Positions 46,901 through 54,218 of a stretch of DNA of 64,000 nt are shown piece by piece (positions within the stretch are counted from its first letter, which is position 1; the number at the start of each line of letters is the position of its first letter). The stretch is from Petroclostridium xylanilyticum (GTDB lineage: Bacteria; Bacillota; Clostridia; SK-Y3): the NCBI RefSeq assembly GCF_002252565.1, contig NZ_NPML01000002.1:186001-250000 (forward strand), given 5' to 3'. The position numbers were made by a program, and so were the translations under genes. The notes under the pieces are model-generated. The model was given only the letters and a program-made list of their open reading frames with translations. It was not told the DNA's origin and did no database searches.

Positions 46901-49779
46901 CGGCCTTGTGGGCATATGGCATTTCCGGTGACGTTCCAATTGTATTGGTGATCATTGGGAAGACCGATGAAATGGATATTGTCCATCAAGTATTAAAGGC
47001 CCACGAATATTGGAGAATGAAAGGCTTAAGTGTTGACCTGGTTATTCTGAATGAGGATGAAGGCAGTTACACGCAGCCTTTACAAAATTTGCTCCGTGAT
47101 ATCGTTTCGGTTAGCCATGCCCGGGAACTTCAAGATAAACCGGGAGGGGTATTCATCAGGTCGGGCAGGACCATGCCGGAAGAAGATAAAATATTATTGC
47201 TAACCGTTGCGCGTATTGTACTAAGAGGAGATGATGGTCCTTTATCTTCACAAGTAAAACTTGAAACAGACAAGCTGGCTTTACCCGGTATAAAAGAATG
47301 GAAAAAAGAGCCTAAGATATATGAAATGCCAAAAGTGGAGATTAAAGAACTATCCTACTATAACGGTTGGGGCGGATTTAGTGCTGATGGGAAAGAGTAC
47401 ATTATACAACTAAAAGAAGATCAGCATACTCCGGCTCCATGGATGAATGTCATTTCGAATCAACGGTTTGGCTTTCAGGTAACCGAATCGGGAGGAGGTT
47501 ATACCTGGTCGGAAAACAGCAGGGAAAATAAATTGACACCCTGGTCCAATGACCCGGTCAGCGATCCCAATGGAGAAGTGTTTTATTTAAGAGATGAGGA
47601 CACGGGTGAATTATGGTCTATTACTCCGTTGCCAATACGTGAAGCAGAACCTTATATTATCAGGCACGGACATGGCTATTCAATTTTTGAACATACCAGC
47701 CATGGCATTAAACAGGAACTCATAGAATTTGTGCCCAGACAGGAGTCTGTAAAAATTTGCATGATAAGGCTGAAAAACTTGTCACAGGAAACTAGAAGTC
47801 TGTCAGCCACATACTATATACGGCCTGTATTAGGAGTAAGCGATCAATTGACCGCACAGTATATCGCAACAAGAGTGCATGATGATACAGGTATATTATT
47901 AATTGAAAATAGTTATAATTCTGACTTCCCGGGAAGAATTGCTTTTATGGATGTATCTGAAAAAGAACGCAGTTTTACCGGAGACCGTACAGAATTTTTT
48001 GGACATAACGGTGATATGAGTAACCCGGAAGCCTTAAAACGCGAGAGGCTTTCCAACCGGACCGGGGCGGGGTACGATCCCTGTGCATCAATGCAGGCAA
48101 GGGTAGACCTGGATGCTGGCGAAGAGAAAAAAATAGTTTTTCTGCTGGGTCAAAGCAAGGATGTGGATGAGATTATTTCTATTTGTAAAAAATACAGGAG
48201 TATTCATGAAGCAGAAAAAGAATTGCAATCGGTAAAAGCATTTTGGGAGGATACACTGGGAGCAGTAAAAGTAAAAACACCCGACATCTCTATGGATTTA
48301 ATTTTAAATGGATGGCTGTTGTACCAGACAATATCCTGCAGAATATGGGCAAGGTCTGCCTTCTACCAGTCTGGTGGGGCATACGGGTTTAGAGACCAGC
48401 TCCAGGATGTGATGGCAGTTGTTTATGTGCTTCCGGAATTAACACACAGCCAGATATTGAGACATGCTGCCCATCAGTTTGTTGAGGGAGATGTCCAGCA
48501 CTGGTGGCACCCTGCTGCAGAAAAGGAAAGCGGCGCCGATAAAGGAATACGTACCAAATTCTCTGATGACCTGGTATGGCTGCCTTTTGTTACTGCCGAT
48601 TATATTGAAAATACAGGGGATTGGAATGTGCTTCAGATTGAAATACCATATATAGAAGATGAGCTTCTGAGGGAAGGTGAAGATGAGAGATACAATATAC
48701 CCCGCCTGTCTCAAGAAAAATCATCAGTCTATGAGCACTGTGTCCGGGCAATTGACCGGGCGCTGAGGTTTGGACAGCATGGTATTCCTTTAATGGGCTC
48801 AGGAGACTGGAATGATGGTATGAGTACAGTGGGTAATAAAGGCAGAGGGGAAAGTGTATGGCTGGGTTGGTTCCTATACACCACGCTTGCCCGCTTTATT
48901 CCTATATGTGAATATCAACAAGACTTTGAGAGGGCAGAGCGATACAAATCCATTTCCCAGGAAATAGTAAAATCCCTGGAAGCCAATGCATGGGACGGCG
49001 GCTGGTACCGTAGGGCTTACTTTGATGATGGTACACCTATGGGTTCTGCACAGAATCCCGAATGTAAAATTGACTCCCTTGCACAGTCATGGTCGGTGAT
49101 TTCGGGGGCAGCAAAGCCGCACCGTTCGAAGGAAGCCATGGGAGCGCTGGAGCACTATTTGATAAAAAGAGATGAGGGGCTTATTATGCTGCTCACCCCG
49201 CCTTTTGACAAAGGTGAATTAAAACCTGGATATATTAAAGGCTATGTACCGGGCGTTAGAGAAAACGGCGGCCAGTATACACATGCAGCAATCTGGGTAA
49301 TCCTGGCCTTCGCAAAAATGGGAGATGGAGACAAAGCCTGGGAAATGTTTAACCTTATCAATCCTGTCAACCATGCCCGTACTCCGATAGAAGCCGCCCG
49401 GTACAAAGTTGAGCCTTATGTAATGGCAGCCGACGTATATGCTGTCCCACCCCACGTCGGACGCGGCGGATGGACATGGTATACAGGGGCAGCCGGTTGG
49501 ATGTACAGGGTAGGTGTCGAACATATCCTGGGACTGAAAAAACGTGGAGAAACGCTTATCATTGACCCTTGCATTCCTAAAGATTGGGACAGCTATCGTA
49601 TGGAATACAGATATAAGGATACAAAATATGTAATCCATGTAATGAATCCCGATAGAGTAAATAGAGGCGTAAAAATGATAAAGCTTGACGGAAAGGAATC
49701 AGAAAATAGGGCAGTACCGCTGCTTGATGACAGGAAGGAGCACTATGTGGAGGTCACGATGGGGAAGAAGATAATTTAA
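40981..49779 (+). CDS. Cyclic beta-1,2-glucan synthase-type protein (GT84 + GH94)
   Basis: A 2932-residue membrane protein with NdvB/Cgs organisation. An N-terminal helix is followed by a membrane pair (about 425-480), a family 84 glycosyltransferase domain (about 500-790) with the catalytic DxD in VITLDADTSLP (about 641-651) and the QxxRW-like RLHRWVRGDW (about 790), and further membrane helices (about 845-1005). Next come a glycoamylase-like region (about 1390-1600) and two GH94-type units. The last unit carries the phosphorylase motif GSGDWNDGM near residue 2606. In relatives the GT part builds linear beta-1,2-glucan on the protein and the others trim and cyclise it. ATG 40981 follows GGGGAG. 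Confidence 0.9.
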   Translation: MTDILNAMFIVLAAFVIFVLIYRHFSHSNKEAGEIQDALLGPEELERHAVEIARNHIVADDTRSISWLVPRMNDNYKLIAAVYNKLNEYAKNKKPTASAAEWLLDNFYIIEQQVKEIRQSLSKKYCSQLPVLKSGPLRGYPRVYAIALELVAHTDGRFNEKSLVSFIKAYQSQSLLSSGELWAMAIMVRIALIENIRHICEKIINSQQQFLKADETADLLLSRLEQPPEVLVQLMKENIKGMEKLTPSYTEHLLQRLKKQQHKAAPILQYLDERLVEQDNTAEKIIQQEHQEQAARQISIGNSITSLRLVSALDWSGIFECLSQVEQILRQDPAGIYPRMDFASRDYYRHEIERISRAAKINETQIARKAIECAQAVSKDNTDDERLGHVGYYLIGKGRAVLNDKIGYKPKGMQKIVQAAKNHPTFLYLSSIILITAVIAGVFISYAYRFTGRNNIWLSLLAGIVVLIPASDIAVAIVNWVSTRISRPVILPKLELENGIPENETSMVVIPTLLPNEERVRQLVSQLEVFYLANREKNLFFALVGDYKDAPQEEMPEETKIIQTAILGIKELNERYASKEQDIFYFFHRYRQYNAVQNKWMGWERKRGALIELNDLLQGSKETSFSVISGDLSKIPQIKYVITLDADTSLPKDAAKKLIGTMAHPLNRPVLDEKLGIVVEGYGLLQPRINVDIVSANRSFFSRVFAGQGGVDPYTTAVSDVYQDLFGEGIFTGKGIYDVDIFQKALKNAIPENTVLSHDLLEGSYVRAGLVTDIDFIDGYPARYSAYAARLHRWVRGDWQLIPWLASRVKDRQGKLVRNSLSTIAKWKIFDNMRRSLTAPALTILIALSFGVLPGNSLVWLSFAVLTLFFSLVTATVDAVLAKNYRFCGEKRHCTIIYGFKATLYQVLLLFVFLPYQAYLMGDAIIRTLIRVFVTKRNTLEWVTAADAEKRLKNDIKSFWKRMWVSGLIGGIILGVAILLSSPVWLVALLLFVVWSAAPFIAYFVSIVDEKNVEELSDEDRQELRRLARKNWRYFEDFVGAQEHYLPPDNYQEDPPNGIAHRTSPTNIGFALISVLAARDLGYMGILEMGERLNNTLKTVEKLEKWKGHLYNWYDTRTLEILRPRYISTVDSGNFIGYLMTLKQGLKEYMGKPLADMNLVLGLRDTIHLLKEEDNGVPLDTQLLEEVVRDRDISLVKWNNLLQHLLQSDNKLNSAGEQSKYKWLTKVYHMLSSFEKDIKELMPWVRLIDTMPEAIQEEKNVYAKASREIKDIFDRLQQSSSLAGLNEVCRQSIPRIDAAIGFIEGVKKKNSQHDATLAWAREVKNELERSSINILKALDVFNDLINRIQTIIDGTSFVPLFDSKRQLFSIGYNVEEEQLTKSYYDLFASEARQTSFIAIARGEVDLKHWYRLGRNLTMVDGYKGLVSWTGTMFEYLMPLLIMRNYKNTLWDETYRFVVESQRKYGRQRQVPWGTSESGYYAFDINLNYQYKAFGVPELGLKRGLSNDMVVAPYATVMALMVDPVNAAANMKQLKEEGAEGLYGFYESIDYTPERLSHNQKNSIVKSFMVHHQGMSLMALVNYLNHNIMQNRFHAEPMVKSAELLLQERVPTRVILTKEHKEKIEPFKPIEQEHEEVVRILGIPGSPLPQAHILSNGSYSVMLTDSGSGYSRNQGNAVTRWREDLSFGNFGMFFYIQNLNSNNVWSATYAPYYDRPEEYKVVFSADKAEFLRRDGNIDTHTEIVVSPEDNAEIRRISLTNHSEHTRTLEVTSYFEVVLTSQSADVAHPAFSNLFVRTEFLPEYNCLLANRRPREEGKNTIWAVHTVMVEGEAVGGIQYETDRTKFIGRGRNLSNPLAMDVDQPLSNTVGPVLDPVMSLRCRVKIGPGQTARIAYITGVGNNREEIIKLTQKYQEAAAVARAFELAWTRSQVETRYLGLKSGEEEVFQNMLSQILFASPLRRRRESIIQNNKKGQPALWAYGISGDVPIVLVIIGKTDEMDIVHQVLKAHEYWRMKGLSVDLVILNEDEGSYTQPLQNLLRDIVSVSHARELQDKPGGVFIRSGRTMPEEDKILLLTVARIVLRGDDGPLSSQVKLETDKLALPGIKEWKKEPKIYEMPKVEIKELSYYNGWGGFSADGKEYIIQLKEDQHTPAPWMNVISNQRFGFQVTESGGGYTWSENSRENKLTPWSNDPVSDPNGEVFYLRDEDTGELWSITPLPIREAEPYIIRHGHGYSIFEHTSHGIKQELIEFVPRQESVKICMIRLKNLSQETRSLSATYYIRPVLGVSDQLTAQYIATRVHDDTGILLIENSYNSDFPGRIAFMDVSEKERSFTGDRTEFFGHNGDMSNPEALKRERLSNRTGAGYDPCASMQARVDLDAGEEKKIVFLLGQSKDVDEIISICKKYRSIHEAEKELQSVKAFWEDTLGAVKVKTPDISMDLILNGWLLYQTISCRIWARSAFYQSGGAYGFRDQLQDVMAVVYVLPELTHSQILRHAAHQFVEGDVQHWWHPAAEKESGADKGIRTKFSDDLVWLPFVTADYIENTGDWNVLQIEIPYIEDELLREGEDERYNIPRLSQEKSSVYEHCVRAIDRALRFGQHGIPLMGSGDWNDGMSTVGNKGRGESVWLGWFLYTTLARFIPICEYQQDFERAERYKSISQEIVKSLEANAWDGGWYRRAYFDDGTPMGSAQNPECKIDSLAQSWSVISGAAKPHRSKEAMGALEHYLIKRDEGLIMLLTPPFDKGELKPGYIKGYVPGVRENGGQYTHAAIWVILAFAKMGDGDKAWEMFNLINPVNHARTPIEAARYKVEPYVMAADVYAVPPHVGRGGWTWYTGAAGWMYRVGVEHILGLKKRGETLIIDPCIPKDWDSYRMEYRYKDTKYVIHVMNPDRVNRGVKMIKLDGKESENRAVPLLDDRKEHYVEVTMGKKII

Positions 49780-49879
49780 TGTTCATAAAAAGTTCATATT
49801 TTTTTAAAATAAAAGACACGTGTTGGACACATTCCATGGATAGAATAAAACCATCAAAGGATGAAGGGAGGTGGAATTG

Positions 49880-50740
49880 ATGAAAAGCAAGAAGATACTG
49901 GCAATCCTGGCGGTTGTTATGATGCTGATAGTACCTTTTTCAGTATTTGCCGCCACATCGGATACTCCTGTCGCAAAAACCGTGCGAGGATTTTTCGGAA
50001 TCGACGTATCCAACCTTAGCGACCAGCAAAAAGCCGATTTAACGGATTATGCCAAAAAAATGGCTGATTTGCAGAAGGAATTTATCAACAGGATGGTTGA
50101 CAATGGTTCAATGACCAAGGAACAGGGTGACGCTGCCATCCAGAGAATTGATGAGGCCATTCAGGACGGGGACATAACCGGCTTCCTGAAAGGAATGGGA
50201 AAAGGCGGATTCGGCGGTCATGAAAAGCGCGGCGAATTTGGCATGGGCAGAATTGACACATCCAAACTTACCGACCAGCAAAAGGCCGATTTGACCGATA
50301 CATTGAAGAAGATGGCTGATACGCAGAAGGATTTCATCAATGCTATGGTTGACAATGGTACAATTACAAAAGTACAGGGCGATACCGCCATCCAGCGGAT
50401 TGACGATATGTTGGAAAACCTGGACAGCAATGGTTTAACCAATGGCATGATGATGGGAAAAGGTGTCATGGGCGGTTTGGGTTTTAAAGGATTATTTGGA
50501 GTGGATGTTTCCAAATTTACCGATGAGCAGAAAGCTGACTTGACAAATTATTCCCAGAAGATGGCTGAATTGCAAAAAGAATTGGTCAACAAGATGGTCA
50601 CCAGCGGTCTCATGACCCAGGAACAAGGAGACGCTGCCGTCCAGAGGATTGATGATATGCAAAAAAATATTGCTGAAAACGGTTTCCCAACTGTTGAAAA
50701 GGGTTTCGGCGGTAGAATGAAAAAAGGCCGTTTTCAATGA
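49880..50740 (+). CDS. Exported DUF2680-like protein with three internal repeats
   Basis: A 286-residue protein with a signal peptide (LAILAVVMMLIVPFSVFA). It has three copies of a unit of about 55 residues, each beginning DxSxLxDQQKADLT or a variant, followed by KKMADLQKEFINxMVDNG and xTKEQGDAAIQRIDD (starting near residues 42, 125 and 208). Gly/Met-rich linkers join them. The units are helical and match the small exported family DUF2680, whose role is unknown. ATG 49880 follows GGGAGGTGG. Its promoter is not clear. Confidence 0.78.
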   Translation: MKSKKILAILAVVMMLIVPFSVFAATSDTPVAKTVRGFFGIDVSNLSDQQKADLTDYAKKMADLQKEFINRMVDNGSMTKEQGDAAIQRIDEAIQDGDITGFLKGMGKGGFGGHEKRGEFGMGRIDTSKLTDQQKADLTDTLKKMADTQKDFINAMVDNGTITKVQGDTAIQRIDDMLENLDSNGLTNGMMMGKGVMGGLGFKGLFGVDVSKFTDEQKADLTNYSQKMAELQKELVNKMVTSGLMTQEQGDAAVQRIDDMQKNIAENGFPTVEKGFGGRMKKGRFQ

Positions 50741-50824
50741 TATGTCAACAGCTCATAAATAAAATACTCCCAATAAATGAAACAGCATGGCGTTTTCCAT
50801 ATACATTAAATTTTTTGAACCCCT

Positions 50825-50873
50825 TGTTTCGGATTGTATCCCTCGAGGTCCGAAATAAGGAGGTTCTTTTTTA
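50825..50873 (+). terminator. Rho-independent terminator
   Basis: CTTGTTTCGGA and TCCGAAATAAG pair across the intervening CTCGAG region, followed by GAGGTTCTTTTTT. It is the likely end of the DUF2680 transcript. Confidence 0.6.
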
Positions 50874-50989
50874 CTCCTGCCTCAATGTTGCTATAGTTTT
50901 GAGGAGATTTATCTCAAAATCAAAAACCAAAAAACCATAGGGACAGTCCGAAACCACTGAAAAAGTCCGGTTCAGCAGAAAGAAGGGCT

Positions 50990-51056
50990 GCGACTTGGGG
51001 ACGGTTCGTCTGTCGAATGCGATTTTCATGCGACTGAGGAACCGTCCCCAAGTCGC
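50990..51056. repeat. REP-like element gamma, copy 2
   Basis: GCGACTTGGGGACGGTTC (50990-51007) and its exact inverse GAACCGTCCCCAAGTCGC (51039-51056) flank a 31-nt centre. It is nearly the same as the copy at 62572. Confidence 0.85.
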
Positions 51057-51061
51057 AATTG

Positions 51062-51442
51062 TCATTTTATCCTGCGCAAAATGATTTCCTCATGCCTGGA
51101 CACTTCTTTTTCTATTCTTTCCAACTGTTCTGAATTCTGTTTCCACCCATCAAAAAGCGCTTCAATTTTAGGCTTTATTTCTTGCTCCATAATCATTTCG
51201 AGCTTTTTCTGCCTTTCTTCAAGCTTTCTTTGCCCTTCTTCAAGCTTTCTTTGCCCTTCTTCAAGCTTTCTTTGTCCTTCTTCAAGCTTTCTTTGCCCTT
51301 CTTCAAGCTTTCTTTGTCCTTCTTCAAGCTTTCTTTGTCCCTCTTCAAGATTCCCTTGTCCACGTTTCAATTCATCTAAATCAGATGTAACTTTACTTAC
51401 TTGTACCGCAATCAGCTCAAGCAATTCCCTGTCAGTCATCAT
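51062..51442 (-). CDS. Small coiled-coil protein with heptad repeats
   Basis: A 126-residue protein. After MMTDRELLELIAVQVSKVTS it carries about seven near-identical heptads (EEGQRKL), encoded by a 21-bp tandem repeat (about 51212-51346). It ends in a charged helix (QNSEQLERIEKEVSRHEEII). It should form one long coiled coil. No signal, membrane segment or catalytic motif. GAAGGGTGG upstream supports a start at 51442 or 51439. The heptad number is likely to vary between strains. It lies next to the CRISPR array but has no known link to CRISPR function. Confidence 0.65.
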   Translation of the reverse strand: MMTDRELLELIAVQVSKVTSDLDELKRGQGNLEEGQRKLEEGQRKLEEGQRKLEEGQRKLEEGQRKLEEGQRKLEERQKKLEMIMEQEIKPKIEALFDGWKQNSEQLERIEKEVSRHEEIILRRIK

Positions 51443-51590
51443 TAACCACCCTTCTTTGAAGTTTAAAGAAACGACGAACTTTTCCTTTGCAAATGATTAT
51501 ATCATTTCCATTCTTTAAAAATCAATCACCAAAATAGAAAATAAACCATAGGGAAAATAAACCAGAAACCATAGGGACAGTCCGAAACCA

Positions 51591-52065
51591 CATAGGAGCT
51601 ATAAAAACTTATTCCGCTGGTTACAAGTCCAGATAAAGCAGAGGTTTTCCTTCCTCATAGGAGCTATAAAAACCTTATGAATGCATTTAATATAGCAGAT
51701 AATGACGAGTTTTCCTTCCTCATAGGAGCTATAAAAACATATGACAAGATGCTTCAATGGGTTAGAGAAGGGGGGTTTTCCTTCCTCATAGGAGCTATAA
51801 AAACAGTACAAAATTATTGAATTATCTCCACCACATGAACGTTTTCCTTCCTCATAGGAGCTATAAAAACCAAAATATAAAAATAATAATATAATAAGAA
51901 TAGAAGTTTTCCTTCCTCATAGGAGCTATAAAAACTTTGGAAAACAAAATCCACATTATTGATTCTATTATGTTTTCCTTCCTCATAGGAGCTATAAAAA
52001 CCAGATAAGTTTTTCATAGAATAATCCTTTACAGGGTTTTCCTTCCTCATAGGAGCTATAAAAAC
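51591..52065 (-). CRISPR. CRISPR array: 7 full 30-bp repeats, 7 spacers, 1 truncated repeat
   Basis: On the plus strand each repeat starts GTTTTCCTTCCTCATAGG and ends AGCTATAAAAAC. Full copies: 51644, 51709, 51775, 51841, 51906, 51972 and 52036 (each 30 bp). Spacers are 34-36 bp. The last 18 bp of a further repeat remain at 51591-51608. By analogy with clostridial repeats of the GTTTTTAT...AAAC type, crRNA is read from the minus strand. The leader is then at 52066-52163 and the truncated repeat is the old, distal end. The direction agrees with the cas operon. No spacer was seen to match the window. Confidence 0.95.
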
Positions 52066-52163
52066 CTGTGGAAACAGCATAAAATCTGTATTTATATTTT
52101 ACTGCATATTGGATGGTATTGCAATGAAAATCTTAAAAGCCTTGTAAAATCAATAAAGGGAAT

Positions 52164-52207
52164 GTTGTCGACCCCCGGGGGTTTTTGCATTACCGGAGGT
52201 CGACAAC
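52164..52207. other. 15-bp hairpin between cas6 and the CRISPR array
   Basis: GTTGTCGACCCCCGG (52164-52178) and CCGGAGGTCGACAAC (52193-52207) pair with one mismatch around a 14-nt loop containing GGGTTTTTGC. No T tract follows on either strand. It is much more GC-rich than its surroundings and lies between the end of cas6 and the leader. Confidence 0.65.
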
Positions 52208-52223
52208 ATAAAAATTAAAAAAA

Positions 52224-52982
52224 TTAAAATATTTTTACATATTTATCCATTTTGTTGATTTCCGAAATACATTCAATACATCCGAAGCCTTGTGCGTTTT
52301 TACTGCCAATTCCACAACTGTAAGCAATATCTACTATTTCATCATCTCCTTCTATAATAAATCCGCCGAGATAGGCATCATAGGGCCAGCGTTTATAAAA
52401 AGACACAACTTTTTTTATTTTGTTTTCATCTAAAATTTTCACATCAAGTTTACCACAGTAATCATCTTTATAAAAGGCTTTATATTTATAAAGCAGATTG
52501 TTTTTTATACTTATAATAAAATCCGTATCTTGTGGACTGTGAAAGGCCATGTTTTTTGTTTGGGAAGGTTTTGTCACAACTACCGGCGATATGGTTAATC
52601 CGGAAATCTTTTTGTATTTGTAATCTTTTTTTGCATAAACACCTTTCAAGCAAAGTTTGCCTTCTTTTAAATCAAAGCATTTTTTCTTAAGCAATCCGTC
52701 AATGAGATCAAATATAAATCTCTCATCGATGCTTGAAATGGTAAGATATATGTGTCCCGGTTTGATTCTGATGGAGTTTTTCAGTATTTCTTTATTTTCT
52801 ATCACCATTCTTGAAAAGGTAAAAAGTTTAAAATTTTTATCATTATACCTGAACCCTTCATCATGTAAAAAAGTTGAATATTTTTCCTCAAGAAGGCTGT
52901 ATATTTCTTTTTGTATGATATGGTTATAGTGCAGGGGGATTAGAATATCCTTTTTAGGTTCAAATACTATCTTTAATCTCAT
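52224..52982 (-). CDS. cas6: CRISPR pre-crRNA endoribonuclease Cas6
   Basis: A 252-residue RAMP protein. The catalytic His is probably H40 in FLHDEGF. The C-terminal glycine-rich RNA-binding loop is GIGSKNAQGFGCIEC (about 226-240), the hallmark of Cas6. It would cut the array transcript within repeats, leaving an 8-nt 5' tag. It follows csm5 after 9 nt and has a weak ribosome binding site, suggesting coupled translation. It is the last gene of the operon before the array. Confidence 0.93.
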   Translation of the reverse strand: MRLKIVFEPKKDILIPLHYNHIIQKEIYSLLEEKYSTFLHDEGFRYNDKNFKLFTFSRMVIENKEILKNSIRIKPGHIYLTISSIDERFIFDLIDGLLKKKCFDLKEGKLCLKGVYAKKDYKYKKISGLTISPVVVTKPSQTKNMAFHSPQDTDFIISIKNNLLYKYKAFYKDDYCGKLDVKILDENKIKKVVSFYKRWPYDAYLGGFIIEGDDEIVDIAYSCGIGSKNAQGFGCIECISEINKMDKYVKIF

Positions 52983-52991
52983 ATTATTATT

Positions 52992-54218
52992 TTATATCCT
53001 TTCATACCTGATTTTTACCCATCCCGTTGGAATCATGTCTTTTTGGGCGATATTGATTGTGTAGGGCAGGTAATTGTCATGGTTTTTGATTTTAGTTTTA
53101 TCAAAGGCCATTAAAGTTTTGGACAAAATACCTGCATAGCCTGTCTTACAAACAAACTGGTCCTCTTTTTCATTTTCTTTTTTCAACTGCTCGAAAAAGT
53201 CTTTCATCCTGTTGCCCAGGGAGGTCTTGCTTAACATTTCATATTCTGCATTAATAATGTTTTGAGATAATTTTTTTAGTCCTGCAAAACATTCTTCCAC
53301 AGGAGTGTTTTCATCACAGCTGTTTTCAATAGAAATAATTGAAAGCTGTTTGTCATAATTATATGTATCATATTTGTACCATATTTCACCGGTAAATTTA
53401 CTTCCAATTGTTGGTGTTTCAAAATAAAGAGGGATATCATGATTACTCTTTTTTTCTTTATTATTTTTTCTGTGAAATTTTATAATTTTTTCAATTGCCA
53501 TTTCTCCGTCTTTAAGGACAAGGTCATGGCATACAATATTTTTAAAAATCAGCTTTATGACCTCAGCATCGTTTATTTGGTTTGAATGACTTTTATTATA
53601 TTCTTCCAATCCTATCCAATTTTCCTTAAGTTTGTCGTTGTTGTTTGTGTTTATCATCACTGTATATTGATTTTTATCAAAAATATCGGCAAAAATGTCT
53701 TCCTTTATTTCTTTGTGATTTATTTTGACTGAATCTAATTTTAATTGGTTTTTTAATTTATGACTGTCAGTTCTGGAATAGCTGTAATGGCAGTCATGGA
53801 TCCAATAGGCAAGATAGCCGGAACGAAGCATTCCTTTGACGGTTGTGCCGAAAATAACAGGCCTTTCTTCATGAGAGCCTTCATCCATGTTAATCTTTTT
53901 AATGTACCCAAATTTCTTTAGTTCCAGCTTGTTTGCTATTTCCATGTCAAGCCTGGCACTTCGCAAATATTTTTTGGCATAGGCATTTTTCATGATCTTA
54001 TCTATTAATTCTTTATATTCGAGGTCCAGGTCATCTTCTTTTATGATTCCTTTTTCATAAAGATTGAATATATCTTCTGTTGAAACAAAATACAACCTGC
54101 CTTCATGGATGAAATATTCATGACTTTGGTATGAAATTTCCTTGCTTCCGCTCACACATGCAGGGGATAGGATTTCAAGTTCAATTTTATATCTGTTGAT
54201 TGAGGGGGTTATATCCAT
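52992..54218 (-). CDS. csm5: Type III-A effector subunit Csm5
   Basis: A 408-residue RAMP protein. The N terminus (YKIELEILSPACVSGSKEIS) has the Csm5-type ferredoxin strand and loop. FGTTVKGMLRSGYLAYWI corresponds to the conserved G.S.KGxxR region, and the end MIPTGWVKIRYERI is typical. Csm5 caps the crRNA 3' side of the complex. It overlaps csm4 by 32 nt, with GGAGGG upstream of its ATG. Confidence 0.9.
   Translation of the reverse strand: MDITPSINRYKIELEILSPACVSGSKEISYQSHEYFIHEGRLYFVSTEDIFNLYEKGIIKEDDLDLEYKELIDKIMKNAYAKKYLRSARLDMEIANKLELKKFGYIKKINMDEGSHEERPVIFGTTVKGMLRSGYLAYWIHDCHYSYSRTDSHKLKNQLKLDSVKINHKEIKEDIFADIFDKNQYTVMINTNNNDKLKENWIGLEEYNKSHSNQINDAEVIKLIFKNIVCHDLVLKDGEMAIEKIIKFHRKNNKEKKSNHDIPLYFETPTIGSKFTGEIWYKYDTYNYDKQLSIISIENSCDENTPVEECFAGLKKLSQNIINAEYEMLSKTSLGNRMKDFFEQLKKENEKEDQFVCKTGYAGILSKTLMAFDKTKIKNHDNYLPYTINIAQKDMIPTGWVKIRYERI

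Larger units (their letters stand above)
50932..51591. repeat. 26-bp direct repeats bounding the coiled-coil gene
   Basis: A 26-bp sequence starting AAACCATAGGGACAGTCC and ending GAAACCAC occurs exactly at 50932-50957 and 51566-51591. Between the copies lie a REP-like palindrome and the coiled-coil gene. The right copy abuts a truncated CRISPR repeat. A partial third copy of the start lies near 51544. Confidence 0.8.

Noticed and set aside
49880-51442. DUF2680-like or coiled-coil gene as the missing type III effector
   Set aside because: Neither has a CARF/SAVED sensor or nuclease motif; one is exported and the other is only a coiled coil.
51081-51518. Plus-strand frame of Ser/Phe/Leu-rich heptads opposite the coiled-coil gene
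   Set aside because: It is the antisense of the 21-bp tandem repeat. The minus frame has a ribosome binding site and normal composition.
51599-52080. Two minus-strand frames rich in CFYSSYEEGK repeats
   Set aside because: They are translations of the CRISPR repeats and spacers, with a period equal to repeat plus spacer, so not genes.
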